Assembly (NCBI RefSeq): GCF_003412465.1
Contig: NZ_QTJV01000018.1
Coordinates: 59,578 to 123,577 of the forward strand
Reading direction: 5' to 3'
DNA: 64,000 nucleotides
Origin: Chitinophaga silvisoli
GTDB lineage: Bacteria > Bacteroidota > Bacteroidia > Chitinophagales > Chitinophagaceae
Shown here one piece after another: positions 26,726-34,997 of this stretch (positions within the stretch are counted from its first letter, which is position 1; each line of letters starts with the position of its first letter). The notes below the pieces were generated by a model, which worked only from the letters and a program-made list of their open reading frames with translations, did no database searches and was not told where the DNA came from. Both the position numbers and the translations under genes were made by a program.

Positions 26726-28642
26726 ATGAAAAGTCGGATCCTGGCGATTGCCCTATTTTGTATAGCCCATCTAAACGGTTATACACAAGCGATAATTAAC
26801 CATGCCCCTGAAGGATTTGATTCCTTACGCAGCAACATTATACATGGAAGGATAGACACCATCCACTATCCATCTACAACTGTGGGCACCATCCGCAGCG
26901 CCCTGGTATATACGCCTCCTGGCTATGCCAAGAAAAATAAATATCCTGTACTGTATCTCCTGCATGGCATTGGCGGCGATGAGAAGGAATGGCTCAACGG
27001 TGGTACTCCTCAAATTATCCTCGATAACCTCTATGCTGAAGGAAAAACAGCGCCCATGATCGTTGTTATGCCAAATGGAAGAGCGATGAAAGATGACCGC
27101 GCAACCGGCAATATCATGGCACCTGATAAAGTTCAGGCATTCGCTACTTTTGAGCAGGACCTGATCAAAGATCTTATTCCTTTTATTGAAAAGCACTACC
27201 CTGTGTTAGCTGACAGGGAACACCGTGCCATTGCAGGCTTATCTATGGGAGGAGGCCAGTCACTTAACTTCGGCTTAGGTAATCCTGATAAGTTTGCCTG
27301 GGTGGGCGGTTTTTCCTCCGCACCTAATACCCGGAGTCCTGAGGTATTGGTGCCTGACCCTGAAAATACAAAAAGACAGCTTAAATTACTCTGGATTTCC
27401 TGCGGTGACAGTGATAACCTGATCGGTTTCAGTAAACGAACACATGAATACCTGTATGAACATAAGATTCCACATATCTATTATTTAGAACCTGGTAAAC
27501 ATGATTTCAAAGTCTGGAAAAATGACCTATACATGTTTTCACAGTTGCTGTTTAAGGACCTCGAACCTTCTTCATTCAGTCAATATACCGTGCTTGGCAC
27601 ACCTGCGGCGACGAATGTACGCCAGGCCAGCTATCCACAGGTATTGCCTGACAACCGTGTCGTCTTCCGTCTGAAAGCCCCCCAGGCACAAAAGGTACAG
27701 GTCGACCTTGGAAAAAAATATGACCTTTCAAAGGATACTGCAGGATATTGGACCGGTACAACAGACTCCCTCGGCGAAGGATTTCATTATTATTCCCTGT
27801 TGATTGACGGTGTAGCTGTAGCTGATCCGGCCAGCGAAACTTTTTATGGAATGGGACGTATGGCCGCCGGCATTGAAATTCCATTTGCAGATGGTGCTTT
27901 TTATGCCATTAAAGATGTACCTCATGGCGATGTGCGTATTAAACGCTATTTCTCAGCCGTCACCAATTCCTGGCGCCGTTGTTTGGTATACACACCTCCG
28001 GGTTATGACAGCGCCATTCAGCAACGATACCCTGTACTCTACCTCTTGCATGGTGGTGGCGAAGACGAAAGAGGTTGGAGCACACAGGGAAAAACGGACC
28101 TGATCATGGATAACCTTATTGCAGCCCATCAGGCTACACCTATGCTGGTAGTGATGATGGACGGCAATGTATCTTCAGGTACCTTTGGTGAGCAGGCATT
28201 ACAGACATTTGAAAATGAACTCATGAAGATGGTCATTCCATTTATTCAAAATAATTACCGTACAATAGAAACTGCACAACAACGGGCGTTGGCGGGTCTT
28301 TCCATGGGTGGTTTACAAACACTCTATGCAGGTATTAACAATACTGATCAATTTGCGTATTTGGGTGTGTTCAGCTCTGGTTGGTTTGGCGGTACACAAA
28401 CGGCTGCAGAAAAACAATACAAATTTATGCAGCAATCAGCCGGTAAAATAAACAGTAACCTGAAACAGTTCTGGATCGCTATGGGCGGGAAAGAAGATAT
28501 TGCTTACAAAAATTGCCAGAATATGCTGGCCAGGTTTGACGAAATGAAGATTAAGTATAGTTACAGTGAATACCCCGGTGGCCATACCTGGCCAGTATGG
28601 CGCAATAACCTTTATCAGTTCGCTCAATTGTTATTCAAGTAA
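26726..28642 (+). CDS. Tandem CE1-type esterase (two alpha/beta-hydrolase domains with an internal Ig/CBM48-like domain)
   Basis: Exported 638-residue carbohydrate esterase. Signal peptide ~1-20. Domain 1 (~40-280) has nucleophile S173 (GLSMGG), an acid near D228 and H259 (PGKHDF). An E-set/CBM48-like domain spans ~295-395. Domain 2 (~405-638) has S526 (GLSMGG) and H620 (YPGGHTWPVW). Both copies keep the LYLLHG oxyanion strand, so both may be active. Expected to remove feruloyl or acetyl groups from plant polysaccharides (xylan). Duplicated catalytic domains in one chain suggest dual specificity. Confidence 0.92.
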   Translation: MKSRILAIALFCIAHLNGYTQAIINHAPEGFDSLRSNIIHGRIDTIHYPSTTVGTIRSALVYTPPGYAKKNKYPVLYLLHGIGGDEKEWLNGGTPQIILDNLYAEGKTAPMIVVMPNGRAMKDDRATGNIMAPDKVQAFATFEQDLIKDLIPFIEKHYPVLADREHRAIAGLSMGGGQSLNFGLGNPDKFAWVGGFSSAPNTRSPEVLVPDPENTKRQLKLLWISCGDSDNLIGFSKRTHEYLYEHKIPHIYYLEPGKHDFKVWKNDLYMFSQLLFKDLEPSSFSQYTVLGTPAATNVRQASYPQVLPDNRVVFRLKAPQAQKVQVDLGKKYDLSKDTAGYWTGTTDSLGEGFHYYSLLIDGVAVADPASETFYGMGRMAAGIEIPFADGAFYAIKDVPHGDVRIKRYFSAVTNSWRRCLVYTPPGYDSAIQQRYPVLYLLHGGGEDERGWSTQGKTDLIMDNLIAAHQATPMLVVMMDGNVSSGTFGEQALQTFENELMKMVIPFIQNNYRTIETAQQRALAGLSMGGLQTLYAGINNTDQFAYLGVFSSGWFGGTQTAAEKQYKFMQQSAGKINSNLKQFWIAMGGKEDIAYKNCQNMLARFDEMKIKYSYSEYPGGHTWPVWRNNLYQFAQLLFK

Positions 28643-28660
28643 TAATATTTGTATTTGTGG

Positions 28661-28691
28661 GAAAGCCGGAGGTAGGGTTCCGGCTTTCTTA
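28661..28691. terminator. Terminator after the tandem esterase gene
   Basis: Arms GAAAGCCGGA / TCCGGCTTTC with an 8-base loop, then TTACC, between convergent genes. Confidence 0.75.
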
Positions 28692-28711
28692 CCTACCAAT
28701 TAAAGCCGCTT

Positions 28712-30019
28712 TCACATATGTAAAACAGCTCGAAACACACTGTCATGGTAGTTTAGTGCAAGCCGTATATCATTAATTTCGCCCAGGCGCGTAGCAATCC
28801 ATAATCCCAATCCAAACCCTTCTTTATAATTTTCAACACGTGTAAACTGCTCCTGCAAAGATTTAACATCGCTGATTACCAGCTCCGTTTCATTCTGTAT
28901 AGTCAATACGATTCCATCCTGCTTTAATAGATCAACACGGATTACAGTGTCCGCTACACTATACTTTATACAATTACTAAACAGGTTGCCTAATATGATA
29001 CTCAAATGATCCTTATCAGCTGATACAAATAGCTCTTCATCAGTTGGAGATACATGTAACATAAACCGGAGTTTGTGTTCATACGCCTCATTCTGCATGC
29101 GTTCCATTATCTCCATACATAACTCTGCAATGGAAATCCTGGTTTTATTCACCGGAACATTTTTCGCCTTCAACCTGCTCATCAATAAAAAATTATCTAC
29201 CAGCTTTTTCAGGCGCTGCACCTCTTCTACCTGGTTTTTAATGAGCTGCGCTGAGCTTTCCGCCGCGGCTGTCGTCTGTAATTCGGTCAGCATATTGCTC
29301 AAAGGCGTTCGCAATTCATGCGATGCTGCGGCAAAAAAAGCATTTTGTAATTGAGACTGGTGATCGATCCTTTCCAACATCCTGTTTAAAGCCACTGTCA
29401 GTTCATGCAGCTCGTCTTTAAAAATAGGCTCTTCCAGCAGTTGGATACTTGCCGTCAGATCTGTATGATTAGCCTTTTTTATTATTTTTTTAAGTGGAAG
29501 TAAAAAGAATCCTGATAAAAAATACCCTGTTATAATTGAAATGATAATTGCAGACGGAATATAAATAAGCAGTAAGGACTGCAACTGCTGTATAGATGTA
29601 TTATAGTTACCGGCCGGCAATGCATAGACGATGGTAAGCGTGCCACCCGTTTCCAGTTTTTTACTTTTCCTGATCCGCCAGTCTTTGCTATTTTTTTGAA
29701 TACTATCTGTCATAAAATCCCTCCCGGATGGAAGGTTATTAAAAAGCGTATCTGTCCGGATAGTATTATCGTATGTGAGCAGGAACCTTTCATCCGCCTG
29801 GGGCAATGCCAGGGTAACCGGGTTAACACTTGTTTTTTGTAACAGGCTTGTAGCCCCTGTTGATAAACGAAGGATGAAATTATTCTCAAACGCTAGTTTT
29901 ACTTTCCCGTACATGAGAAAAATGATCGCTGACAAAAACAGGATCAATAAACAGTTGAACAGTAATCCAAACCGGAACCTGATGCTTGTATAAAACGGAT
30001 ATGGTGAATGTTTCTTCAC
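28712..30019 (-). CDS. Sensor histidine kinase (OmpR-partner type)
   Basis: 435 residues. TM1 at ~17-36 and TM2 at ~150-174 enclose a ~110-residue periplasmic sensor, then a HAMP-like linker, HisKA with H234 (ASHELRTPLS) and HATPase_c with N-, G1- and G2-type motifs (NLFSNCIKYS; GFGLGLWIA). Overlaps the upstream response regulator gene by four bases. Similar in layout to CusS/RprX-like sensors. The neighbouring exported proteins at 30710 and 32168 are probable members of the same envelope response. Confidence 0.93.
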   Translation of the reverse strand: MKKHSPYPFYTSIRFRFGLLFNCLLILFLSAIIFLMYGKVKLAFENNFILRLSTGATSLLQKTSVNPVTLALPQADERFLLTYDNTIRTDTLFNNLPSGRDFMTDSIQKNSKDWRIRKSKKLETGGTLTIVYALPAGNYNTSIQQLQSLLLIYIPSAIIISIITGYFLSGFFLLPLKKIIKKANHTDLTASIQLLEEPIFKDELHELTVALNRMLERIDHQSQLQNAFFAAASHELRTPLSNMLTELQTTAAAESSAQLIKNQVEEVQRLKKLVDNFLLMSRLKAKNVPVNKTRISIAELCMEIMERMQNEAYEHKLRFMLHVSPTDEELFVSADKDHLSIILGNLFSNCIKYSVADTVIRVDLLKQDGIVLTIQNETELVISDVKSLQEQFTRVENYKEGFGLGLWIATRLGEINDIRLALNYHDSVFRAVLHM

Positions 30020-30699
30020 ATGCTTTTCTTATCGCCTTTTAACATATAACCAGCACCTACCACTGTTTTTATGATAGGATTATCAAAATCCTTATCAATC
30101 TTCTTCCTCAGTTGATGCATATATACTTCGATAATATTACTCTCCGGGTCAAAGTTCATTTCCCATGCATTCTCCAGCAATTGATTTTTGCTTAGTACCC
30201 GGTTGGCATTCTTTGCCAGGCATTCCAGCAATAAATATTCTTTGGTGGTAAGGTTGATTTCTTTATCTCCGCGTAGCACTTTACGGGCAGCAAAATCGAT
30301 GCACAGGTCATCAATCATTAGCGTGGAATTTTTTGTATTTCCTGCAATGCGCTGTACAGTTCTGATCCTTGCCAGCAACTCCTCCCAGTCGAAGGGCTTC
30401 TTGATATAATCGACAGCTCCAAGATCCAGTCCTTCTACAATCTGCCGGGTATCACTCAGTGCGCTGACAATGATGACCGGTACATTTATATTGAATGCAC
30501 GCAGGTTTTTCAGTACTTCAAATCCATTCGTTGAAGGCAGCATCAGGTCCAGCAAAATCAGGTCAAACTCTTCAATGGCTGCCTGCTCAAGTGCAGCAGC
30601 ACCATCATGACAGACAGTTGTCAGGTATCCTGCCTGCTTTAAGCCTTTTTCCATATAGCCGGCTAATTTCCGTTCATCCTCCACTATCAGAATTTTCAT
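30016..30699 (-). CDS. OmpR/PhoB-family response regulator
   Basis: 227 residues: receiver with D51 (LILLDLMLP) and DYIKKPF, then a winged-helix output domain ending in the typical VVGAGYMLKG. Follows the exported-protein gene at 30710 by 10 bases and overlaps the kinase gene by four, so exported protein, regulator and kinase form one operon. Confidence 0.96.
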   Translation of the reverse strand: MKILIVEDERKLAGYMEKGLKQAGYLTTVCHDGAAALEQAAIEEFDLILLDLMLPSTNGFEVLKNLRAFNINVPVIIVSALSDTRQIVEGLDLGAVDYIKKPFDWEELLARIRTVQRIAGNTKNSTLMIDDLCIDFAARKVLRGDKEINLTTKEYLLLECLAKNANRVLSKNQLLENAWEMNFDPESNIIEVYMHQLRKKIDKDFDNPIIKTVVGAGYMLKGDKKSM

Positions 30700-30709
30700 A
30701 GTTCACTAT

Positions 30710-31387
30710 TTATTGTACCAGATAAGTTTGATGATCTACGGTGATGGACGATGGCCGTAATACCTTGCCATAAACATTTACGAAACCATCCTCATCGCTT
30801 CGCTGCTGACCTTTTACAGTTAGCTCCTGAGCAGTCAGGATCATTGGCATGAGATTCTCAGCTATATGCGGGGGTAATACTACTAAGGTACCTGCAAGTA
30901 CAAATCCTATCATCCTTCCTTCCTCATCTTTTCTGATGTAAAACTTGTTGCCGCTCACAGTCACTTCATCGCCCCGGCTCGGTGGTGGAGGAGGAATACT
31001 TCTCAGGTCCACTAAATGATTACGCCGAACCGTGATTGTCCTTAATTCATTATTCGTTTCACCTTTTCCATGTATATCTGCTGTGTATTCAATTGTAACA
31101 GCTACCTGCCGGTCTGTCGCCTGTAAAACAAATCTCGCCGCATGCGGAGGAAAATGGATCCACAGTTGTCCTGCCTTCCCTTTCATCAGCATTTTGTCAA
31201 TATCGCCATGCCCGTTGCTCCCGTACCTGGTCACCATCCCGCTCATGCGCTGGGTAAGCGGAGCAGGAATTGCCGAAGCGGGTACTTCGTGCTGAAGATC
31301 GTTTTTCTGAAGCATGAAGAACACCAGGATTCCTACCAGTGACAGGGCTATTGTAATGAATATAATATGTCTCCGAAAAAAATTCAT
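30710..31387 (-). CDS. Membrane-anchored exported protein, paralogue of the 32168 gene product
   Basis: 225 residues with one N-terminal membrane anchor (~8-26). The remainder is predicted periplasmic, beta-rich and OB-fold-like. The segment WIHFPPHAARF, a PPPPP run near residue 140 and the C-terminal ITVDHQTYLVQ parallel VKFPPHLGA, poly-Pro and ITVNGHQYLAQ in the protein at 32168-33013. Both also share a VLPPHIAENL/RIPPLSAMQL strand. The family is not recognised. Being first in the operon with the OmpR/HK pair, it may be a sensor accessory or target. Confidence 0.65.
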   Translation of the reverse strand: MNFFRRHIIFITIALSLVGILVFFMLQKNDLQHEVPASAIPAPLTQRMSGMVTRYGSNGHGDIDKMLMKGKAGQLWIHFPPHAARFVLQATDRQVAVTIEYTADIHGKGETNNELRTITVRRNHLVDLRSIPPPPPSRGDEVTVSGNKFYIRKDEEGRMIGFVLAGTLVVLPPHIAENLMPMILTAQELTVKGQQRSDEDGFVNVYGKVLRPSSITVDHQTYLVQ

Positions 31388-31396
31388 GCTGATAGT

Positions 31397-32050
31397 TTAA
31401 ACAGGTATAAGGATAACGAAGTTGTGGATTTTATATTTTCCGCCACACACTACACAACACGCAGGCTGAGAAGATTCCTGTAGAAACTTATACCCGGAAG
31501 TCCACAATATAATTGAGGCGATCGCAAAACTACCCAGCAGCAGAAAGGTACTATTATAGCCTATGAAATGTACTAGCCATTTACCCAATGACGGGCTTAA
31601 AGCTGCACTAGCTATCATCGAGGTAAACACCATGATCAGCTGCGCAAAGGCGACCGTCATAGCTACAAACATGGAAGGGTCTCCGGCTTTTTAGATGCAG
31701 CTGCCCAAACATAAAGAGGTAGCATGGCCCCGTAAGCTGCCACTACCCACAACTGCCGGGAGTACAAAATGATTGCAGCTGCTAAGAAGGTACATATACC
31801 AGGTAGCAGCACAAACAATCTTTTCTTGTTTGTAGCATCCACCGGTGCACCGGCAGGAGTCGTTATCATTATACCTGCGATGCCGCCTATTGTCATTACT
31901 GTGCCGTTCATAGATGTCTGCCATCCCCGTTCTATTAAGAAAATTCCCAGGAACGGACCTACGCCCGCCTGCAAATCTGCTATAAAGAAATTCAGGCGAT
32001 TTAGGCGACCTCTGCCTGCTGGCTATTTACCAATAGTACCATAAAGCGAT
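31397..32050 (-). pseudogene. Broken MFS transporter gene
   Basis: Two minus-strand fragments of one major-facilitator protein. The 5' piece (to 31663) reads NFFIADLQAGVGPFLGIFL...LPGICTFLAAAIILYSRQLW and the 3' piece (31397-31672) MTVAFAQLIMVFTSMIAS...NSTFLLLGSFAIASIILW. They overlap in different frames near 31663-31674, and together give under 200 residues where the family needs about 400. So the middle is deleted and the join is frameshifted. It lies within the run of genes of the OmpR two-component locus. Confidence 0.8.
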
Positions 32051-32106
32051 GAAGTTAGACCCGTATTCCTATTTACAAGCAGATGCAGAAGTTGATGCCG
32101 TATTAT

Positions 32107-32150
32107 CCTGAAAACGGGGATGTCAAAGATGAATCATTCCCCGTTTCAGG
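32107..32150. other. Hairpin downstream of the proline-rich protein gene
   Basis: Arms CCTGAAAACGGGGA / TCCCCGTTTCAGG (one bulge) enclose 17 bases. It lacks a clear T-run, but its place after the 32168 stop suggests termination. Confidence 0.4.
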
Positions 32151-32167
32151 ATCTACTTTCACAACTA

Positions 32168-33013
32168 TTACTGTGCCAGATACTGGTGGCCATTCACGGT
32201 TATAGTCTGACAATGTACAAGTGTATAATTTCCCTGCAAAGCCTCTCCTGCATTGAGGGCTCTCTTCATACCCGTGAATGCGACCGCTGATCCAACCTGT
32301 AATGAGCTGGCTAACTGCATGGCAGATAATGGCGGGATTCGCAATACGGTATTGTTGTCGATAAGTAAGCCGGCTAACATATTTTCCCTGTTAAGCTGCA
32401 GGCTCGTGATCTTTCCACTTCCGGAAATAAATGTTTCCTGTGCAGGTGCTACCGACGATACACCGGTATCAGAGAAAGTTTTTCCGCCTGTTGAAACAGA
32501 CAACATGCTGATTTCTTTTTGTCCTGTAGGAGCAAGGTTCATAGTTCCTGTAACCGTTGCCTTTGCGCCGGATTTCAGGCCTTCTTTGAGTGTGGCACCC
32601 AGGTGTGGCGGAAACTTCACGAGGAGCGTGTCGGCATGATCTGCCAGGTAATACCCGTCATATATAAATTCATCGTTTGCTGCAAGACTAACAATGGTAC
32701 CTGTATATGTTTGTACTTCCTGCAACTGCCCTGGAGGCGGAGGGGGAAGTATGGCGGGTGCTGATGGAGGTGGCGGAGGTGCTTGTAAGCCAGGTCCCCC
32801 GGGAGGTGGTGGTGGAAGCATGCCTGGTGCTGGTGGAGGCGCCTGCAATCCAGTTCCCCCGGGAATAGGCGGTGGAGGTGTCGTCACAGCAGGTGCCACA
32901 CCTGGTATTGCAGCTGGTGCTGTAGCCGGCTCTTGTGCATAAAGCATCGTTCCGCAGCACAAGCAACATGCTACCATCATAAATGCTTTTGTGAAATGTG
33001 TTCTTGTTTTCAT
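32168..33013 (-). CDS. Exported proline-rich protein with two repeated beta domains
   Basis: 281 residues from MKTRTHFTKAF (the ATG nine codons earlier is less likely, as the signal peptide starts here). The signal peptide ends at LYAQ. Residues ~30-95 are Pro/Gly/Ala-rich (GMLPPPPPG, GLQAPPPP), a flexible linker-like tract. Two related beta domains follow: QTYTGTIVSLAAN...VKFPPHLGA and GSGKITSLQLN...LRIPPLSAMQ, ending ITVNGHQYLAQ. Paralogue of the 30710 product. Unknown function, probably periplasmic or surface. Confidence 0.65.
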   Translation of the reverse strand: MKTRTHFTKAFMMVACCLCCGTMLYAQEPATAPAAIPGVAPAVTTPPPPIPGGTGLQAPPPAPGMLPPPPPGGPGLQAPPPPPSAPAILPPPPPGQLQEVQTYTGTIVSLAANDEFIYDGYYLADHADTLLVKFPPHLGATLKEGLKSGAKATVTGTMNLAPTGQKEISMLSVSTGGKTFSDTGVSSVAPAQETFISGSGKITSLQLNRENMLAGLLIDNNTVLRIPPLSAMQLASSLQVGSAVAFTGMKRALNAGEALQGNYTLVHCQTITVNGHQYLAQ

Positions 33014-33049
33014 CGTGTAAGCTTTTAAGTGTGAATACATGATTGCTCA

Positions 33050-33472
33050 TTACAGGCGGTTTCTTTCAAGAGAAGATATACACCATTCAATCCCCTGTAA
33101 TAAACTATTAAATGCAATAATCTCGTGGGCAGGAGCATGCGACAACACCCCGGTTACCGCTTCTTTCTGAGCATCACTGACTTCTTCTAACACAAGTGGT
33201 ATTGGCACTTCAGTATCCTCCTTATGAGCCACCAATACATTCCCTTTCCTGACGGCAAACTTATTTCCTGAATGATTTTCCACAGCTTTAATCAAGGCGT
33301 ACATGCGTTGCAGCAGCAAATTGCTGTATAATTGTTTGTGTGCAGGACCGCCTGTTGTAAGCTCGTGCAAAGAAAATTCCCGGTCTTCTTTATCTTTTAT
33401 CAGCAGCCTGATGAACGATTCGGGATTTCCGGTTACTTGTTGTAAATCTTTTTCCAGATGATGTTTAGGCAT
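33050..33472 (-). CDS. Hypothetical cytoplasmic protein
   Basis: 140 residues, no signal or membrane segment, mixed helical composition (DLQQVTGNPESFIRLLIKDK). Not recognised. Thirty-seven bases upstream of the proline-rich exported protein gene on the same strand, so probably the first gene of that transcript. Confidence 0.55.
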   Translation of the reverse strand: MPKHHLEKDLQQVTGNPESFIRLLIKDKEDREFSLHELTTGGPAHKQLYSNLLLQRMYALIKAVENHSGNKFAVRKGNVLVAHKEDTEVPIPLVLEEVSDAQKEAVTGVLSHAPAHEIIAFNSLLQGIEWCISSLERNRL

Positions 33473-33597
33473 AACTCTTACTTTTGAATGTAAAGTTGAC
33501 CTGAGAGGATGAGGGCTACATGAAGACCAGATTAATTTTTCTTAATCTTCAACCATACATTCAAAAGAAGAGATCCAAATTCATTGATAACGGGCTT

Positions 33598-34059
33598 TTA
33601 TTCCTGGTTTCCTTTCCCCCTTATCCGCAGGAGCAATTCCGGGAAGCGGACTACCGCTGTAATCCACACGAGTGCTTCAATTGCCATCGGAAATACGATA
33701 TTCTGCTGATGCTGTAAATGGGTGGCAATAGCACCCCCTAAATAAGAAGATAACAGCAATGTACCCAGGATTCCTGTTCTGGGAATCAGGAAAAGGATAA
33801 CAGATAAGATCTCAATGATTCCCATCAATGAATAGGTCGCACCAGAAAGCCCAAATGATGCCCCCATTTGCAGGGCATGATTGCTTTGTATAATTTTGTC
33901 GATAGCCGAAGCACAAAGCATCAAGCCAATCAATCCACTTAATATCCAAACGAAAATTTTTCTTGTATTTGTTGCCAATTCTAATTGTTTTGTGATTATA
34001 AAAATTGTATCCCCGTAGTTGAAAAAAGACTGCCAGCTAAGTGACCAGCCTGGCAACAT
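33598..34059 (-). CDS. DoxX-like membrane protein
   Basis: 153 residues; four helices, with the DoxX-type segments GLIGLMLCASAIDKI, LGASFGL-like and TGILGTLLLSSYLGGAIATHL. The first ~30 residues (MLPGWSLSWQ) look atypical, and a TTG start closer to ELATNTRK is possible. Divergent from an HxlR regulator gene with an operator-like dyad between them. In Bacteroidota such HxlR/DoxX pairs usually respond to electrophiles or redox stress; that is inference. Confidence 0.8.
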   Translation of the reverse strand: MLPGWSLSWQSFFNYGDTIFIITKQLELATNTRKIFVWILSGLIGLMLCASAIDKIIQSNHALQMGASFGLSGATYSLMGIIEILSVILFLIPRTGILGTLLLSSYLGGAIATHLQHQQNIVFPMAIEALVWITAVVRFPELLLRIRGKGNQE

Positions 34060-34149
34060 ACTTAGATTGCATGATCACTACTTTGTCTTTTAATTTTTTC
34101 ATAAATCCATAATTTTTGATTGAAGGACAAAGTTTGGCGATTTATAGTA

Positions 34150-34190
34150 TACATTTGTAACCAGTTACATAAATGTAAGTAGTTACATAA
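34150..34190. promoter_or_regulatory. HxlR operator and promoter region
   Basis: TACATTTG (34150-34157) fits the -7 consensus TAnnTTTG. It overlaps the perfect dyad TGTAAC-CA-GTTACA (34156-34169) and a second dyad TTACAT-AA-ATGTAA (34165-34178). GTTAC half-sites also occur in the operator of the other HxlR gene (38171-38208). Confidence 0.6.
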
Positions 34191-34200
34191 AGAGAAGTAT

Positions 34201-34545
34201 ATGAAGGATCAACAGGATGATGGATGTGAGAATGTCCATGCTGCTATACAAGACACTTTATACGTGGTAAATGGCAAATGGAAATTAGTCATCCTTTCAA
34301 TTTTAGTAAACGGCGGTACCAGGCGGTTTGGAGAATTGTCGAGAGAGTCAGGGATTTCACCCAGGATCCTAACCAAAGAACTGCAGGAACTGGAAATAAA
34401 CCAATTGGTAAAAAGGCAGGTATGTAATACGAAACCTGTTACAGTAGAGTATTCTTCAACACCCTATGCGGAAACGCTGAAGGAAGTGATTGATGCGATG
34501 ATCCGTTGGGGCAGAAATCATAAACGGAAAATTAGGGGGCAGTAG
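34201..34545 (+). CDS. HxlR-family winged-helix regulator
   Basis: 114 residues with the HxlR signature: DTLYVVNGKWKLVILSIL, GGTRRFGELSRESGISPRIL, LTKELQELEINQLVKR. Probably represses itself and the divergent DoxX-like gene through the dyads at 34150-34190. Confidence 0.93.
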   Translation: MKDQQDDGCENVHAAIQDTLYVVNGKWKLVILSILVNGGTRRFGELSRESGISPRILTKELQELEINQLVKRQVCNTKPVTVEYSSTPYAETLKEVIDAMIRWGRNHKRKIRGQ

Positions 34546-34689
34546 CGTGTCAAGTGCTCGCATACCTCGCTTTCAACTCATCGTATCGCATCTTTGTAAA
34601 GATAAAAACGCAGCACTCAATATCCACGCGACTGCCGCGGCAATTGCGAACAGGCCTCCAATTTTATGAAGAACACCTGAATGGAAGAT

Positions 34690-34863
34690 GCTCCTGCTGA
34701 AAACTGACCAGACCAGGAATTGCTTCAGTCGTTTTAGCCAGGAAGGAAAATTATTGGAGCTTATACATCCTGCCGGGAGCTTGTGTATGCAGGCCGGTGG
34801 TGCAGGGAGAATTGTTGTATGCATCGATACTGAGATCGCCGGAGGTGAATAAGGAAGGAAATG
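34690..34863 (+). pseudogene. Fragment of the NHL-propeller gene at 55131-56183
   Basis: About 170 bp closely match 55801-55972, including GACCAGGAATTG, CGTTTTAGCCAGGA, CTGCCGGGAGCTTG and GCCGGTGGTGCAGGG. The match corresponds to codons for the LLVTDRTRNCFKRF to SPDMDKEGSG stretch. No start, no rest of the gene. The flanking sequences are unrelated, so this is a dispersed duplicated remnant. Confidence 0.8.
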
Positions 34864-34896
34864 GGCTGTCTCAAACTTCGAGACAGCCCATTTTAT
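34860..34896. terminator. Terminator-like hairpin
   Basis: Twelve-bp perfect arms ATGGGCTGTCTC / GAGACAGCCCAT with 7-base loop and TTTTATTT after. It directly follows the NHL-gene fragment. Confidence 0.75.
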
Positions 34897-34997
34897 TTGG
34901 CCTTATGGAGAAAATTTTGTTTAAGCGATTATCCGGAGCTTCATTTACTCATGCCCTTTTTTATTTCCGGGATAAAATATTGTACCCACAAGAGCAT

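Noticed and set aside
34573..34824. 83-codon minus-strand frame ending in a hydrophobic helix
   Set aside because: Mostly antisense to the NHL-gene fragment; the helix may be debris but cannot be assigned.
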